A stretch of DNA of 35,580 bases from Scybalousia_A sp964639765 (GCA_964639765.1 CAZXEN010000022.1:1-35580), one strand, 5' to 3'. Shown: positions 26,577 through 34,199, counted from the stretch's first letter. A program made the numbers and translations. Notes: generated by a model from the letters alone, not told the origin.

Positions 26577-27533
26577 TTATTCTGCGTCTGTCAAAGTTTC
26601 TGATATAATATAGCGAGGTCTTTGTTTTGTCTCTTTATATATCTTTCCGATGTATTCGCCTATTACTCCTATGGCCAAAAGCTGCAGACCTCCCAAGAAC
26701 CATATTGACAGTATAAGCGAAGACCAGCCCGTAACGGTCTTACCTGCCAGATATATAATCAATGTATATAGAAGCATAAGCAAGGAAACAGAAGAAATAA
26801 TAAAACCTAAGCGGGTGATAAGCGTAATTGGTTTTATGCTAAGTGAAGTAATGCCGTCATTTGCAAAAGCAATCATTTTCTTTAAAGGGTACTTGCTTTC
26901 ACCGGCAAAGCGTTCTGCCCGTTCATATTCAACAGTTGCAGACGGATATCCTATCATAGGGACAAGACCTCTAAGAAACAGATTGACTTCCTTAAACTCC
27001 GCCAAACCTTCAAGGGCTCTTTTACTCATAAGTCTGAAATCTGCGTGATTGTAGACAGTCTCTGCACCCAAAAACATCATCATACGGTAAAACATAATGG
27101 CAGTATTCCGTTTGAAGAAAGAGTCTTTTTTTCTGGAAGAGCGCACACCATATACAATATCAAAGCCCTGCTCATATTTTTCAAGCATTGAGTCTATAGC
27201 GTTGATGTCATCTTGCAAATCAGCGTCCATTGAAATAACTATGTCTGCATATTCCTTGGCAGTCATTAAACCTGCCAGCAAAGCGTTCTGATGACCTCGG
27301 TTGCGGGACAGGGATATTCCGCTGAACACATTGTTTTTGGAATGTAAGTCTTTGATTATTTCCCATGTATTGTCCTTGCTGCCGTCGTTTATGAACAATA
27401 TCCTGCTTTTTACGCTGATTTTTTCTGTCTTTGTCAAGTCTTGTAGCTTTTCTTCCAAACGCTTTGCAGTCTCGTTCAAGACTTCTTTCTCGTTATAGCA
27501 AGGAACTGCTATATATAATATGGTGTCTTTCAT
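26577..27533 (-). CDS. GT2 family membrane glycosyltransferase
   Basis: Protein of 318 aa of the DPM1/GtrB type, which transfers a sugar from a nucleotide donor to a lipid carrier at the inner membrane. The N-terminal GT-A domain has YIAVPCYNEKEVL, the FINDGSKDNT stretch and the metal-binding SMDADLQDD (DxD). Following are SLSRNRGHQNALLAGL and the QxxRW-like RGLVPMIGYPSATVEYERAERFAGESKYPL segment. Two C-terminal TMs (about 230-255 and 267-290) with a short tail complete the layout. The start at 27533 (MKDTILYIAV) is chosen; the longer frame adds a charged, unrelated tail overlapping lepA. It begins 8 bases after lepA, so the pair is likely co-transcribed. Sugar and acceptor unknown. Confidence 0.9.
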   Translation of the reverse strand: MKDTILYIAVPCYNEKEVLNETAKRLEEKLQDLTKTEKISVKSRILFINDGSKDNTWEIIKDLHSKNNVFSGISLSRNRGHQNALLAGLMTAKEYADIVISMDADLQDDINAIDSMLEKYEQGFDIVYGVRSSRKKDSFFKRNTAIMFYRMMMFLGAETVYNHADFRLMSKRALEGLAEFKEVNLFLRGLVPMIGYPSATVEYERAERFAGESKYPLKKMIAFANDGITSLSIKPITLITRLGFIISSVSLLMLLYTLIIYLAGKTVTGWSSLILSIWFLGGLQLLAIGVIGEYIGKIYKETKQRPRYIISETLTDAE

Positions 27534-27541
27534 AGCCAATC

Positions 27542-29329
27542 TTAATCTAACTTCAACACTGCAAGAAACGCACTTTGCGGAACTTCTACGTTGCCGACTT
27601 GTCGCATTCTTTTCTTGCCTTCTTTTTGTTTTTCCAATAGTTTTCTTTTTCTGGTTATATCGCCGCCATAACATTTTGCAGTAACGTCTTTTCTTACTGC
27701 CTTCACTGTTTCCCTGGCGATGATTTTACTTCCTATTGCTCCCTGAATAGCAATATCAAACTGCTGTCTTGGAATAAGTTCTTTAAGCTTTTCGCACATA
27801 CGTCTTGCGAAAGGATAGGCATTGTCTGCATATATAAGGGTGGACAGAGCATCTACAGGGTCTCCGTTGAGAAGTATTTCAAGTTTGACAAGTTTGGAAG
27901 GTTTGTAGTCAAAAGGATGATAGTCAAAAGAAGCATAACCTTTGCTTATGGATTTCAACTTGTCATAAAAATCAAAAACAACTTCGCCCAGAGGCAGCTC
28001 AAAGACGATTTCTGCTCTGTCTGTAGAGATATATGTCTGGTTTTTCAGAATCCCGCGTTTATCAATGCAAAGTTTCATTATTCCACCTATGAATTCTGTC
28101 TTTGTAATAATGGAAGCAAGGATATAAGGTTCTTCAATATGTTCTATGGAAGAAGGATCCGGAAGACCGCTTGGATTATATACGTCAAGACATTCTCCTT
28201 TTGTTGTATAGACTTTGTAATTCACGTTAGGAACAGTGGTGATTACATCTATGTTAAACTCTCTTTCCAGTCTTTCTTGTATGATTTCCATGTGAAGAAG
28301 TCCCAAGAAACCACATCTGAAACCAAAGCCCAAAGCCAAAGAACTTTCCGGCACGAAAGTAAGAGAAGCATCGTTCAACTGAAGTTTTTCTATTGATGCC
28401 CGTAGTTCTTCATAATCGGCAGCATCCTGAGGATACACGCCGGCAAATACCATAGGTTTTACTTCCTGAAACCCTTTTATGGCTTCCGAGCAAGGATTGT
28501 CTATCTTGGTGATAGTATCTCCCACTTTTACTTCTGTGCTTGTTTTTATGGAAGAAATAATATAACCCACATCTCCAATAGAAAGAGTTTTTGCAGGGGA
28601 CAAATCATATTTCAAAATACCTATTTCGTCAGCATTGTATTCCTTTCCAGTATTCATAAACATTACTTTGTCCCCTTGAGACAGTGATCCGTTGAATATT
28701 CTGAAATATGAAATCACTCCACGGTAGGCATTGAAAACAGAATCGAAGATAAGTGCTTGCAAAGGCGAGGATGCATCGCCTTTGGGTTGAGGAATTATTT
28801 CTATGATTCTTTGAAGTATTTGTTCAACACCAGCACCTGTCTTGGCAGAAGCAAGAATAATGTCTTCCTTTTTGCAGCCTAAAAGATCTATTACTTGGTC
28901 TGAAACTTCTTCAACCATTGAATTCTGTAAATCTATCTTGTTCAGTACGGGAATTATTTCCAAATCGTTGTCCAATGCCTGATAAAGATTGGAAATAGTC
29001 TGAGCTTGTATTCCTTGAGTGCTGTCTACAACAAGCAAAGCTCCTTCACAGGCAGCCAAAGAACGGGAAACTTCGTAGGAAAAATCAACATGTCCTGGAG
29101 TATCTATAAGATTCAGGTAATATTTTTCTCCTTTGTATTCATATTCCATTTGAATGGCATGGGATTTTATTGTAATACCTCTTTCCCTTTCCAGATCCAT
29201 GTTGTCAAGGACCTGGTTTTCCATTTCTCTTTGCGGAATACTCTTAGTGAATTCAAGCATACGGTCTGCCAGAGTGCTTTTGCCGTGGTCAATGTGTGCA
29301 ATAATACAGAAGTTTCTTATGTTTTTCAT
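27542..29329 (-). CDS. lepA: Elongation factor 4 (LepA)
   Basis: Ribosome-bound translational GTPase that acts in initiation/elongation quality control. GTPase motifs: G1 AHIDHGKSTLADRM, the GITIK switch I, DTPGHVDFSYEV (G3), NKID (G4) and SAKTGAG (G5). Domains II, III, the EF-G-like domain V (PSGLPDPSSIEHIEEPY) and the LepA-specific C-terminal domain (ETVKAVRKDVTAKCYGGDITRKRKLLEKQKEGKKRMRQVG in the KCYGGD region) are present. 595 aa is the normal length. A -7-like box TATCTTTG at 29360-29353 lies upstream without a clear -33. Confidence 0.97.
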   Translation of the reverse strand: MKNIRNFCIIAHIDHGKSTLADRMLEFTKSIPQREMENQVLDNMDLERERGITIKSHAIQMEYEYKGEKYYLNLIDTPGHVDFSYEVSRSLAACEGALLVVDSTQGIQAQTISNLYQALDNDLEIIPVLNKIDLQNSMVEEVSDQVIDLLGCKKEDIILASAKTGAGVEQILQRIIEIIPQPKGDASSPLQALIFDSVFNAYRGVISYFRIFNGSLSQGDKVMFMNTGKEYNADEIGILKYDLSPAKTLSIGDVGYIISSIKTSTEVKVGDTITKIDNPCSEAIKGFQEVKPMVFAGVYPQDAADYEELRASIEKLQLNDASLTFVPESSLALGFGFRCGFLGLLHMEIIQERLEREFNIDVITTVPNVNYKVYTTKGECLDVYNPSGLPDPSSIEHIEEPYILASIITKTEFIGGIMKLCIDKRGILKNQTYISTDRAEIVFELPLGEVVFDFYDKLKSISKGYASFDYHPFDYKPSKLVKLEILLNGDPVDALSTLIYADNAYPFARRMCEKLKELIPRQQFDIAIQGAIGSKIIARETVKAVRKDVTAKCYGGDITRKRKLLEKQKEGKKRMRQVGNVEVPQSAFLAVLKLD

Positions 29330-29441
29330 CTAATAGTCTTGAAATTTTTTTGCAAAGATATGAAAAACTTTGAAAATATGTTTAGACTGGGTTGTAAGAT
29401 TGGTATTTTTTTTGTCCATATATTTTTTTATTGAAAAAAAT

Positions 29442-29472
29442 CTTGTCAGAACATTTAAAAATTATATATTTG
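29442..29472 (+). promoter_or_regulatory. Putative promoter of the thioredoxin-atp operon
   Basis: CTTG (29442-29445), 19-bp spacer, TATATTTG (29465-29472) followed by C; start codon at 29512. No other promoter is visible before atpE, so it probably drives the whole operon. Confidence 0.7.
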
Positions 29473-29511
29473 CAAAAAAATTAAAGGGAATATAAAAAAT
29501 ACAAATTTGAG

Positions 29512-30075
29512 ATGAAGAAAATAACTTTTATTTTAGTGGCAATGTTTATGTTGTTTGGTCTTAACGGCTTTTCACAGACAAGCGTAAAGTGGAACAGTAT
29601 AGAAGAGGCTATGGAGAAAGCAGCCAAGCAGGAGAAACTTTTGTTTATAGACTGCTATACTTCTTGGTGCGGCTGGTGCAAGGTTTTGGACAAAGAGACT
29701 TTTTCCAACGATACTATAGCACGTATTCTCAATTATTATTTCTATCCTGTGAAGTTTGACGCAGAAGGTTCTGAAGACATAACAATAAATGGAACTGTTT
29801 ATCACGCTACCACAAATGCAAAAGGAAAGAATGTCGCTCATGAACTTATGAAAGTTCTTTGGGAAGGACAAAAGGGAGCTGGTTATCCTTCAATGGTTAT
29901 AAGAAAAGCAGATTTTTCTCCTGTAACTGTTGAAATGGGATACAGGACACCGTCTGATTTGGAGCCTATACTTGTATATTTTGCGGAAGGATACAACAAG
30001 AAGATGTCTTTCTCAAAATTTGAAGGCAAATACTTTGAAGAGTATAGAAAAAAAGTGCTTAAAAAGATATTTTAA
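29512..30075 (+). CDS. Secreted thioredoxin-family protein
   Basis: Protein of 187 aa with a signal peptide (residues 1-22, ending NGFSQ). The segment KQEKLLFIDCYTSWCGWCKVLDKETFSNDTI is a thioredoxin_7-type active site (CGWC). It continues as YPVKFDAEGSEDITINGTVYHATTNAKGKNVAHELM..., and PSMVIRK supplies the Pro of the thioredoxin fold. Probably periplasmic, reducing or forming disulfides of exported proteins. The position is odd: it takes the place directly before atpE where atpB usually sits, 31 bases upstream. The link with ATP synthase is positional only. Confidence 0.85.
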   Translation: MKKITFILVAMFMLFGLNGFSQTSVKWNSIEEAMEKAAKQEKLLFIDCYTSWCGWCKVLDKETFSNDTIARILNYYFYPVKFDAEGSEDITINGTVYHATTNAKGKNVAHELMKVLWEGQKGAGYPSMVIRKADFSPVTVEMGYRTPSDLEPILVYFAEGYNKKMSFSKFEGKYFEEYRKKVLKKIF

Positions 30076-30106
30076 ACAAAAATAACAATAAAAACATAAT
30101 AAAACT

Positions 30107-30367
30107 ATGACATCATTAATGGTATTATTGGATGCAGTTGCAAATTACTTGCCAATAGGACAAGGACTTGCAGCCATAGGAGCAGGACTTGCAGCCATAG
30201 CAGCAGGTATAGGTATTGGAAACATCGGTAAAAACGCTATGGACGCTATAGCACGTCAGCCAGAAGCAACAGGAGATATTCGTACAAATATGATTATCAT
30301 TGCAGCATTGGTTGAAGCTGTTGCATTGTTCGCTGTTGTTACTTGCTTTATTCTGGTAGTAAAATAA
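30107..30367 (+). CDS. atpE: F-type ATP synthase subunit c
   Basis: The c subunit forms the rotor ring in the inner membrane. The 86-aa hairpin has helix 1 (GLAAIGAGLAAIAAGIGIGNIG), the polar loop ARQPE characteristic of subunit c, and helix 2 with the ion-carrying Glu in ALVEAVALFAVV. The Gln, Ser/Thr and Tyr of Na+-type c subunits are missing, so H+ coupling is likely. A highly structured hairpin follows at 30377-30413, before atpF. First ATP-synthase gene in the operon. Confidence 0.97.
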   Translation: MTSLMVLLDAVANYLPIGQGLAAIGAGLAAIAAGIGIGNIGKNAMDAIARQPEATGDIRTNMIIIAALVEAVALFAVVTCFILVVK

Positions 30368-30376
30368 AATTTGTTG

Positions 30377-30413
30377 AGGTTGGTTAAGGTCTTCTGAAGA
30401 CTTTAATCAACCT
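30377..30413 (+). promoter_or_regulatory. Long intercistronic hairpin between atpE and atpF
   Basis: AGGTTGGTTAAGGTCTTC (30377-30394) pairs with GAAGACTTTAATCAACCT (30396-30413): up to 18 pairs, two of them G-T, with a tiny loop. No T run follows, so it is not a normal terminator. It begins 10 bases after the atpE stop. A 3'-end stabiliser or processing point for the atpE message, needed in many copies, would fit. Confidence 0.75.
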
Positions 30414-30433
30414 TGCTTAATCCAAAAAGAACT

Positions 30434-30943
30434 ATGGTACTATTAAATTCGGGCCTACTGAATCCGGGCATAGGACTAATATTTTGGATGTCTGTTATTT
30501 TCTTGATAGTCTTACTCATATTAGGAAAATGGGGTTGGCCTGTACTTATTCAGGGCATAAAGAAAAGAGAAGAAGATATAAGAAACTCTCTTCAGGCTGC
30601 AAAGAAAGCACAAGAAGAGATGAAACAGTTGAAATCAGACAATGAACAACTTCTTCTGGAAGCCAAGAAAGAACGGGACCAACTGCTTAAAGAGGCTAAG
30701 CAGGTCAAGGATCAGATAATAGAAGATGCAAGAAAGCAGGCTGTCTTGGAATCAGACAAGATTATAAGTGAAGCCAGAGAAAACATTCAGGCGGAAAAGC
30801 GTCAGGCTGTTGAAGAACTGAAAGAGCAGGTGTCTTTGTTTTCAATAGAGATTGCAGAGAAAATCCTTAGACAGGAAGTCGCAGACAAGCAACGTAGCGA
30901 GCAGATTATTTCCGAGGAAATGCAAAACATCAACTTTAACTAA
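30434..30943 (+). CDS. atpF: F-type ATP synthase subunit b
   Basis: Peripheral stalk subunit of 169 aa: one N-terminal membrane helix (LIFWMSVIFLIVLLILGKWGWPVLI) followed by a long, highly charged coiled coil (about residues 40-150) rich in Lys and Glu. The start at 30434 (MVLLNSGLLNPGIGLIFW) is chosen over the upstream TTG at 30413, because it fits subunit b N-termini and the other lies in the hairpin. It lies 66 bases after atpE and 11 bases before atpH. Confidence 0.93.
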   Translation: MVLLNSGLLNPGIGLIFWMSVIFLIVLLILGKWGWPVLIQGIKKREEDIRNSLQAAKKAQEEMKQLKSDNEQLLLEAKKERDQLLKEAKQVKDQIIEDARKQAVLESDKIISEARENIQAEKRQAVEELKEQVSLFSIEIAEKILRQEVADKQRSEQIISEEMQNINFN

Positions 30944-30954
30944 CCCCTTGCACA

Positions 30955-31497
30955 ATGAAGGAAGCAAAATTACAAGGTAGATATGCCAACAGTCTTTATA
31001 TCCTTGCCAAGGAAAACAATATTTTAGACAAGGTTTTGAGGGATATCATATCTATAAAAGATTTGTGTATCAAGGACCACGAATTTCAAGTTGTTTTGCG
31101 TAATCCTGTGATAAAGCCTAATCTAAAAAAACAGATAGTCCTTTCTCTTTTCAAGGACTCTTGCGAAGAACTTACGATAAAGTTTCTTTCTCTTGTCATA
31201 GAAAAGAGGCGAGACATTCATCTGCTTGGAATCTGCGAGGAGTTTTTGGAGACATACAACAGGGAAAACAATATCAAGAAAGCTCTTTTGGTTGTTGCAG
31301 AAGAACTTTCTCCGTCCTTGCAGGAGGAAATCAAAAACAGACTCCAATCCATCTTTCAGTCAGACATAGATTTGGAGACAAAGACAGATGAAAATATTTT
31401 AGGAGGCTTTTCGCTTACTGTTGATGGCAAGCAATACGATGCGTCTTTCAGAAAGAAACTGTCTGATTTACGAAAAGAACTTTTACAAAATACATAG
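30955..31497 (+). CDS. atpH: F-type ATP synthase subunit delta
   Basis: Protein of 180 aa that links the peripheral stalk to the top of F1. It starts with the helical domain ARYANSLYILAKENN-like (GRYANSLYILAKENNIL) and ends with the delta-family signature ENILGGFSLTVDGKQYDASFRKKLSDLRKEL. Length and place between atpF and atpA are typical. Confidence 0.94.
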   Translation: MKEAKLQGRYANSLYILAKENNILDKVLRDIISIKDLCIKDHEFQVVLRNPVIKPNLKKQIVLSLFKDSCEELTIKFLSLVIEKRRDIHLLGICEEFLETYNRENNIKKALLVVAEELSPSLQEEIKNRLQSIFQSDIDLETKTDENILGGFSLTVDGKQYDASFRKKLSDLRKELLQNT

Positions 31498-31515
31498 AAA
31501 ATAAAACATAATACA

Positions 31516-33099
31516 ATGGCAGATATAAAACCATCTGAAGTTACAGCAATATTACGCCAACAATTATCCAATGCGAACATAGAAACAGAATTGGAAGAAA
31601 TAGGTATTGTGCTGAGTGTAGGAGACGGTATAGCCAGAGCATACGGTCTTATGAATGCACAAGCAGGCGAATTGGTGGAGTTTGCAAATGGAACTGAGGG
31701 TATAATTCAAAACTTGGAAGAAGACAATGTTGGTATTGTGCTTTTAGGTGAAGCCGGAGATATTAATGAAGGTGATACCGTAAAACGAACCAAACGAATT
31801 GCTTCTGTTGGTGTTGGTGAAGGACTTGTAGGAAGGGTTATCAACACTATAGGACAACCAATAGACGGAAAAGGAGCAATAGTTGGAGAAGTTTTTGATA
31901 TGCCTATAGAAAGAAAAGCTCCCGGTGTCATCTTTCGTCAGCCTGTTGATGAACCTTTACAGACAGGTATCAAAGCCATAGATTCCATGATTCCTATCGG
32001 AAGAGGCCAGCGAGAACTTATCATTGGTGACAGACAGACAGGCAAAACAGCTATAGCAATAGATACAATCATCAATCAAAAAGAATTCTATGATGCAGGC
32101 AATCCTGTTTATTGTATTTATGTTGCCTGCGGGCAGAAAGCATCTACTGTTGCACAGACGGTAAAGACTCTTGAAGAACACGGAGCAATGAAATATACTA
32201 TCGTCCTTGCAGCTACAGCAGCTGATGCAGCAGCAATGCAGTTCTATGCACCTTTTGCTGGAGCAGCAATAGGAGAATATTTCAGGGATACAGGCCGTGC
32301 TGCCTTGATTGTTTATGATGATTTGTCAAAACAAGCTGTTGCCTACAGGGAAGTGTCTCTGTTGCTTAGAAGACCACCTGGTCGTGAGGCTTATCCTGGC
32401 GATGTTTTCTATCTTCATTCAAGATTATTGGAAAGAGCCTGCAAGATTATCAACAATGATGAGGTTGCAAAGAAGATGAACGACCTGCCTTCGGCATTAA
32501 AAGACAAGGTAAAAGGCGGCGGTTCGCTTACTGCTCTTCCTATTATAGAAACACAGGCAGGAGATATTTCAGCATATATTCCTACAAATGTAATATCTAT
32601 TACAGACGGACAGATATTCCTTGAATCCAATCTGTTTAACTCTGGTATCAAGCCAGCAATTAATGTAGGAGTTTCTGTTTCTCGTGTTGGAGGCAAGGCG
32701 CAGATAAAATCCATGAAGAAGATAGCAGGAACACTTAAACTTGATCAGGCACAATATACCGAGCTGGAAGCATTCTCAAAGTTTGGTTCTGATTTGGATG
32801 CTGCGACAAAAATGGTGCTTGAGAAAGGAAAACGCAACGTGGAGATACTTAAACAGGCACAATATTCTCCTCTTAGGGTGGAAGAACAGGTTGCTATCAT
32901 CGCTTGCGGAACAAATGACTGGCTAAGTAATGTTCCTGTAAACAAGGTGCTTGACGTGGAGAAAGACTTTCTGGAACTTCTCAACCTTAAACATCAGGAC
33001 ACTTTGCAGGAGATAAAGAAAGGGAATATCAGCGAAGATATCTTAAATATACTGCGTAATGTTCTTGATGATGTTTCCCATAAATATATCAAGGAATAA
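31516..33099 (+). CDS. atpA: F-type ATP synthase subunit alpha
   Basis: Non-catalytic nucleotide-binding subunit of F1, 527 aa. Visible: the beta-barrel domain with GDGIARAYGL, the P-loop GDRQTGKTAIAIDTI, AATAADAAAMQF, and the F1 alpha/beta signature PGREAYPGDVFYLHSRLLERA. SLFNSGIKPAINVGVSVSRVGGKAQ and the C-terminal helical domain follow. A terminator lies 29 bases after its stop, and no atpG follows, although atpG is usually the next gene in Bacteroidota. Confidence 0.97.
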   Translation: MADIKPSEVTAILRQQLSNANIETELEEIGIVLSVGDGIARAYGLMNAQAGELVEFANGTEGIIQNLEEDNVGIVLLGEAGDINEGDTVKRTKRIASVGVGEGLVGRVINTIGQPIDGKGAIVGEVFDMPIERKAPGVIFRQPVDEPLQTGIKAIDSMIPIGRGQRELIIGDRQTGKTAIAIDTIINQKEFYDAGNPVYCIYVACGQKASTVAQTVKTLEEHGAMKYTIVLAATAADAAAMQFYAPFAGAAIGEYFRDTGRAALIVYDDLSKQAVAYREVSLLLRRPPGREAYPGDVFYLHSRLLERACKIINNDEVAKKMNDLPSALKDKVKGGGSLTALPIIETQAGDISAYIPTNVISITDGQIFLESNLFNSGIKPAINVGVSVSRVGGKAQIKSMKKIAGTLKLDQAQYTELEAFSKFGSDLDAATKMVLEKGKRNVEILKQAQYSPLRVEEQVAIIACGTNDWLSNVPVNKVLDVEKDFLELLNLKHQDTLQEIKKGNISEDILNILRNVLDDVSHKYIKE

Positions 33100-33127
33100 A
33101 GATATTACATAGAAAATCAATAAACCG

Positions 33128-33160
33128 AAGGCGGACAGACAGTTGTCTGCCTTTTCTTTT
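33128..33160 (+). terminator. Terminator of the atp operon
   Basis: AAGGCGGACA (33128-33137) pairs with TGTCTGCCTT (33144-33153), one G-T pair, followed by a T-rich tail. Confidence 0.9.
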
Positions 33161-33348
33161 TTCTGGCAGCAATAGTGGAATCCACTCTTGATTACACAGC
33201 TGCAAGTTGTTTCTTCTGTTTATAGAAAAGATAAGGCATATTCCCTTATAAGCCTTTCTATCATTCCAACATTTTTTCTAAAAAGATTTAAAACACTGCC
33301 TGCAATAAGTGCTATATACATTGTTTCCCCAAATATTCAGGAAAAGGA
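33161..33348. other. Gene-free stretch after the atp operon
   Basis: No open frame of note. It contains a short palindrome AGTGGAATCCACT (33174-33186) and an imperfect hairpin with AAGGC (33233-33237) and GCCTT (33252-33256). I see no known element here. Confidence 0.4.
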
Positions 33349-33380
33349 TTTGCATATTTGAAAAAAATGTTGTATCTTTG
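33349..33380 (+). promoter_or_regulatory. Promoter of a non-coding RNA locus
   Basis: TTTG (33349-33352), 20-bp spacer, TATCTTTG (33373-33380) followed by C. Transcription should begin near 33385, exactly where a long-range stem starts. No protein gene follows within 800 bases. Confidence 0.7.
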
Positions 33381-33384
33381 CAAT

Positions 33385-33520
33385 CAGATAATCGGTAATT
33401 TCGGGTGTTGTTTTTGCACAGACTTTATATATTTACCTGAAATTATCACGCAAACAGATGCACCCGATACATATTTTTTTCATTTATTGATTTAATGATT
33501 TGTAATTATCTGATTATCTG
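33385..33520 (+). ncRNA. Candidate structured RNA with two exclusive folds
   Basis: CAGATAATC (33385-33393), at the predicted 5' end, is perfectly complementary to GATTATCTG (33512-33520), closing a domain of 136 nt. Inside, two folds compete. Fold 1: GGTAATTTCGGGT (33394-33406) with ACCTGAAATTATC (33435-33447), 13 pairs including two G-T. Fold 2: TCGGGTG (33401-33407) with CACCCGA (33461-33467) plus TTTGC (33413-33417) with GCAAA (33450-33454), followed by a run of seven T ending at 33480, which looks like a terminator. No significant open frame. It could be an attenuator, a riboswitch-like leader or a free RNA; no known family is recognised. Confidence 0.5.
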
Positions 33521-33536
33521 TTAAATATAAGGCAAT

Positions 33537-33620
33537 AAATCTTCGTTTCCAGCCAAGAAAACCAAGTCTTTTTACACAAAGACTAAGTTTTTGCAGACAA
33601 AAACGAAGACTTTTTCAGAA
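33537..33620. repeat. 21-nt-period intergenic array, copy D
   Basis: Four units with cores CTTCG (ending 33545), CCAAG (33566), CTAAG (33587) and CGAAG (33608), each exactly 21 nt apart and each with a T-tract on the right and an A-tract on the left. TCTTCGTTT (33540-33548) pairs with AAACGAAGA (33601-33609), and AGTCTTT (33565-33571) pairs with AAAGACT (33578-33584), giving a nested hairpin. The clearest copy of the family. Confidence 0.8.
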
Positions 33621-33840
33621 AAGACCTTATATCCTTCCCTCAAAACCAACATCTGCGGGAACGGATTTTTGTTTGCAGGAAAAGAAAGCAGACAATCCAC
33701 TATCTTAACATAAACTTATTACAAGGTATTCTAAAAAGTCTTGATATTTTAACTTTCAATTTGGGATTTATTGTTGAAAGTGAGCATTCAAATCACTTTG
33801 ACCATTTTTTTGAACTATAGACTAATATTTTACCAAAAAG
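33621..33840. other. Gene-free stretch with one hairpin
   Basis: No open frame. ACTTTCAA (33752-33759) and TTGAAAGT (33774-33781) form an 8-bp inverted repeat about 60 bases upstream of the next promoter, a possible regulator site. Nothing else is recognised. Confidence 0.35.
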
Positions 33841-33871
33841 TTTGCTGGGTTAAATATTTTTCATAAATTTG
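33841..33871 (+). promoter_or_regulatory. Consensus promoter of the hairpin RNA locus
   Basis: TTTG (33841-33844), 19-bp spacer, TAAATTTG (33864-33871) followed by C: a perfect consensus match. Transcription should begin near 33878. Confidence 0.78.
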
Positions 33872-33877
33872 CAACTG

Positions 33878-34134
33878 GAAAACAATATTAGTTATTAATA
33901 AATAATAAAGTGCAGATAAAACAATAAGAATATAATAATATACATATCATAGAATAGGAAAAAGCGAAATAGCTTATCTGGTACTTATGAAACTTCGACA
34001 AAATTCATTATTATTTCCAGAATATAGCAACAGCGTTTCTCGTTAGCGGGAACTTTGCGTTGTAGTTGGAAGTAATAGGGTAAGTCGAAGACCTCATAAG
34101 TACCAACAAAAACTTAAAAGTGCCACGCTTTTTT
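33878..34134 (+). ncRNA. Candidate RNA gene with a 127-nt rod-like hairpin
   Basis: Between a consensus promoter and a terminator-like hairpin lies sequence without an open frame that folds into one long rod at 33979-34105. TGGTACTTATGA (33979-33990) pairs with TCATAAGTACCA (34094-34105), 12 perfect pairs. CTTCGAC (33993-33999) pairs with GTCGAAG (34084-34090). ATTATTTCCA (34010-34019) pairs with TGGAAGTAAT (34067-34076), one G-T. CAAC (34028-34031) pairs with GTTG (34059-34062). The tip TTCTCG-TTAG-CGGGAA is at 34037-34052. The outline, a long rod with a central internal loop, resembles 6S RNA in general form, but I cannot assign a family. A palindromic insertion is the alternative. Confidence 0.5.
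34116..34134 (+). terminator. Terminator-like hairpin after the RNA candidate
   Basis: AAAAGTG (34116-34122) pairs with CGCTTTT (34126-34132), CCA loop, T run to 34134. It lies 11 bases after the long rod and 66 bases before the TPR pseudogene. Confidence 0.6.
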
Positions 34135-34199
34135 GTATGTATATTTCAAATACTTCGGCACTGTAAATAAATAATTAAGAAACTAAAAACAGTAAAACA

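Noticed and set aside
27534..27674. Upstream start of the glycosyltransferase
   Set aside because: The extra 47 residues are charged, unlike GT2 N-termini, and overlap the conserved lepA end.
5668..33620. 21-nt arrays as CRISPR
   Set aside because: The period is far too short, units are not identical, there are no spacers of normal size and no cas genes in the window.
33979..34105. Insertion sequence with 12-bp terminal inverted repeats
   Set aside because: No transposase, no flanking target duplication visible, and the pairing continues through the interior; kept only as an alternative explanation (MITE).
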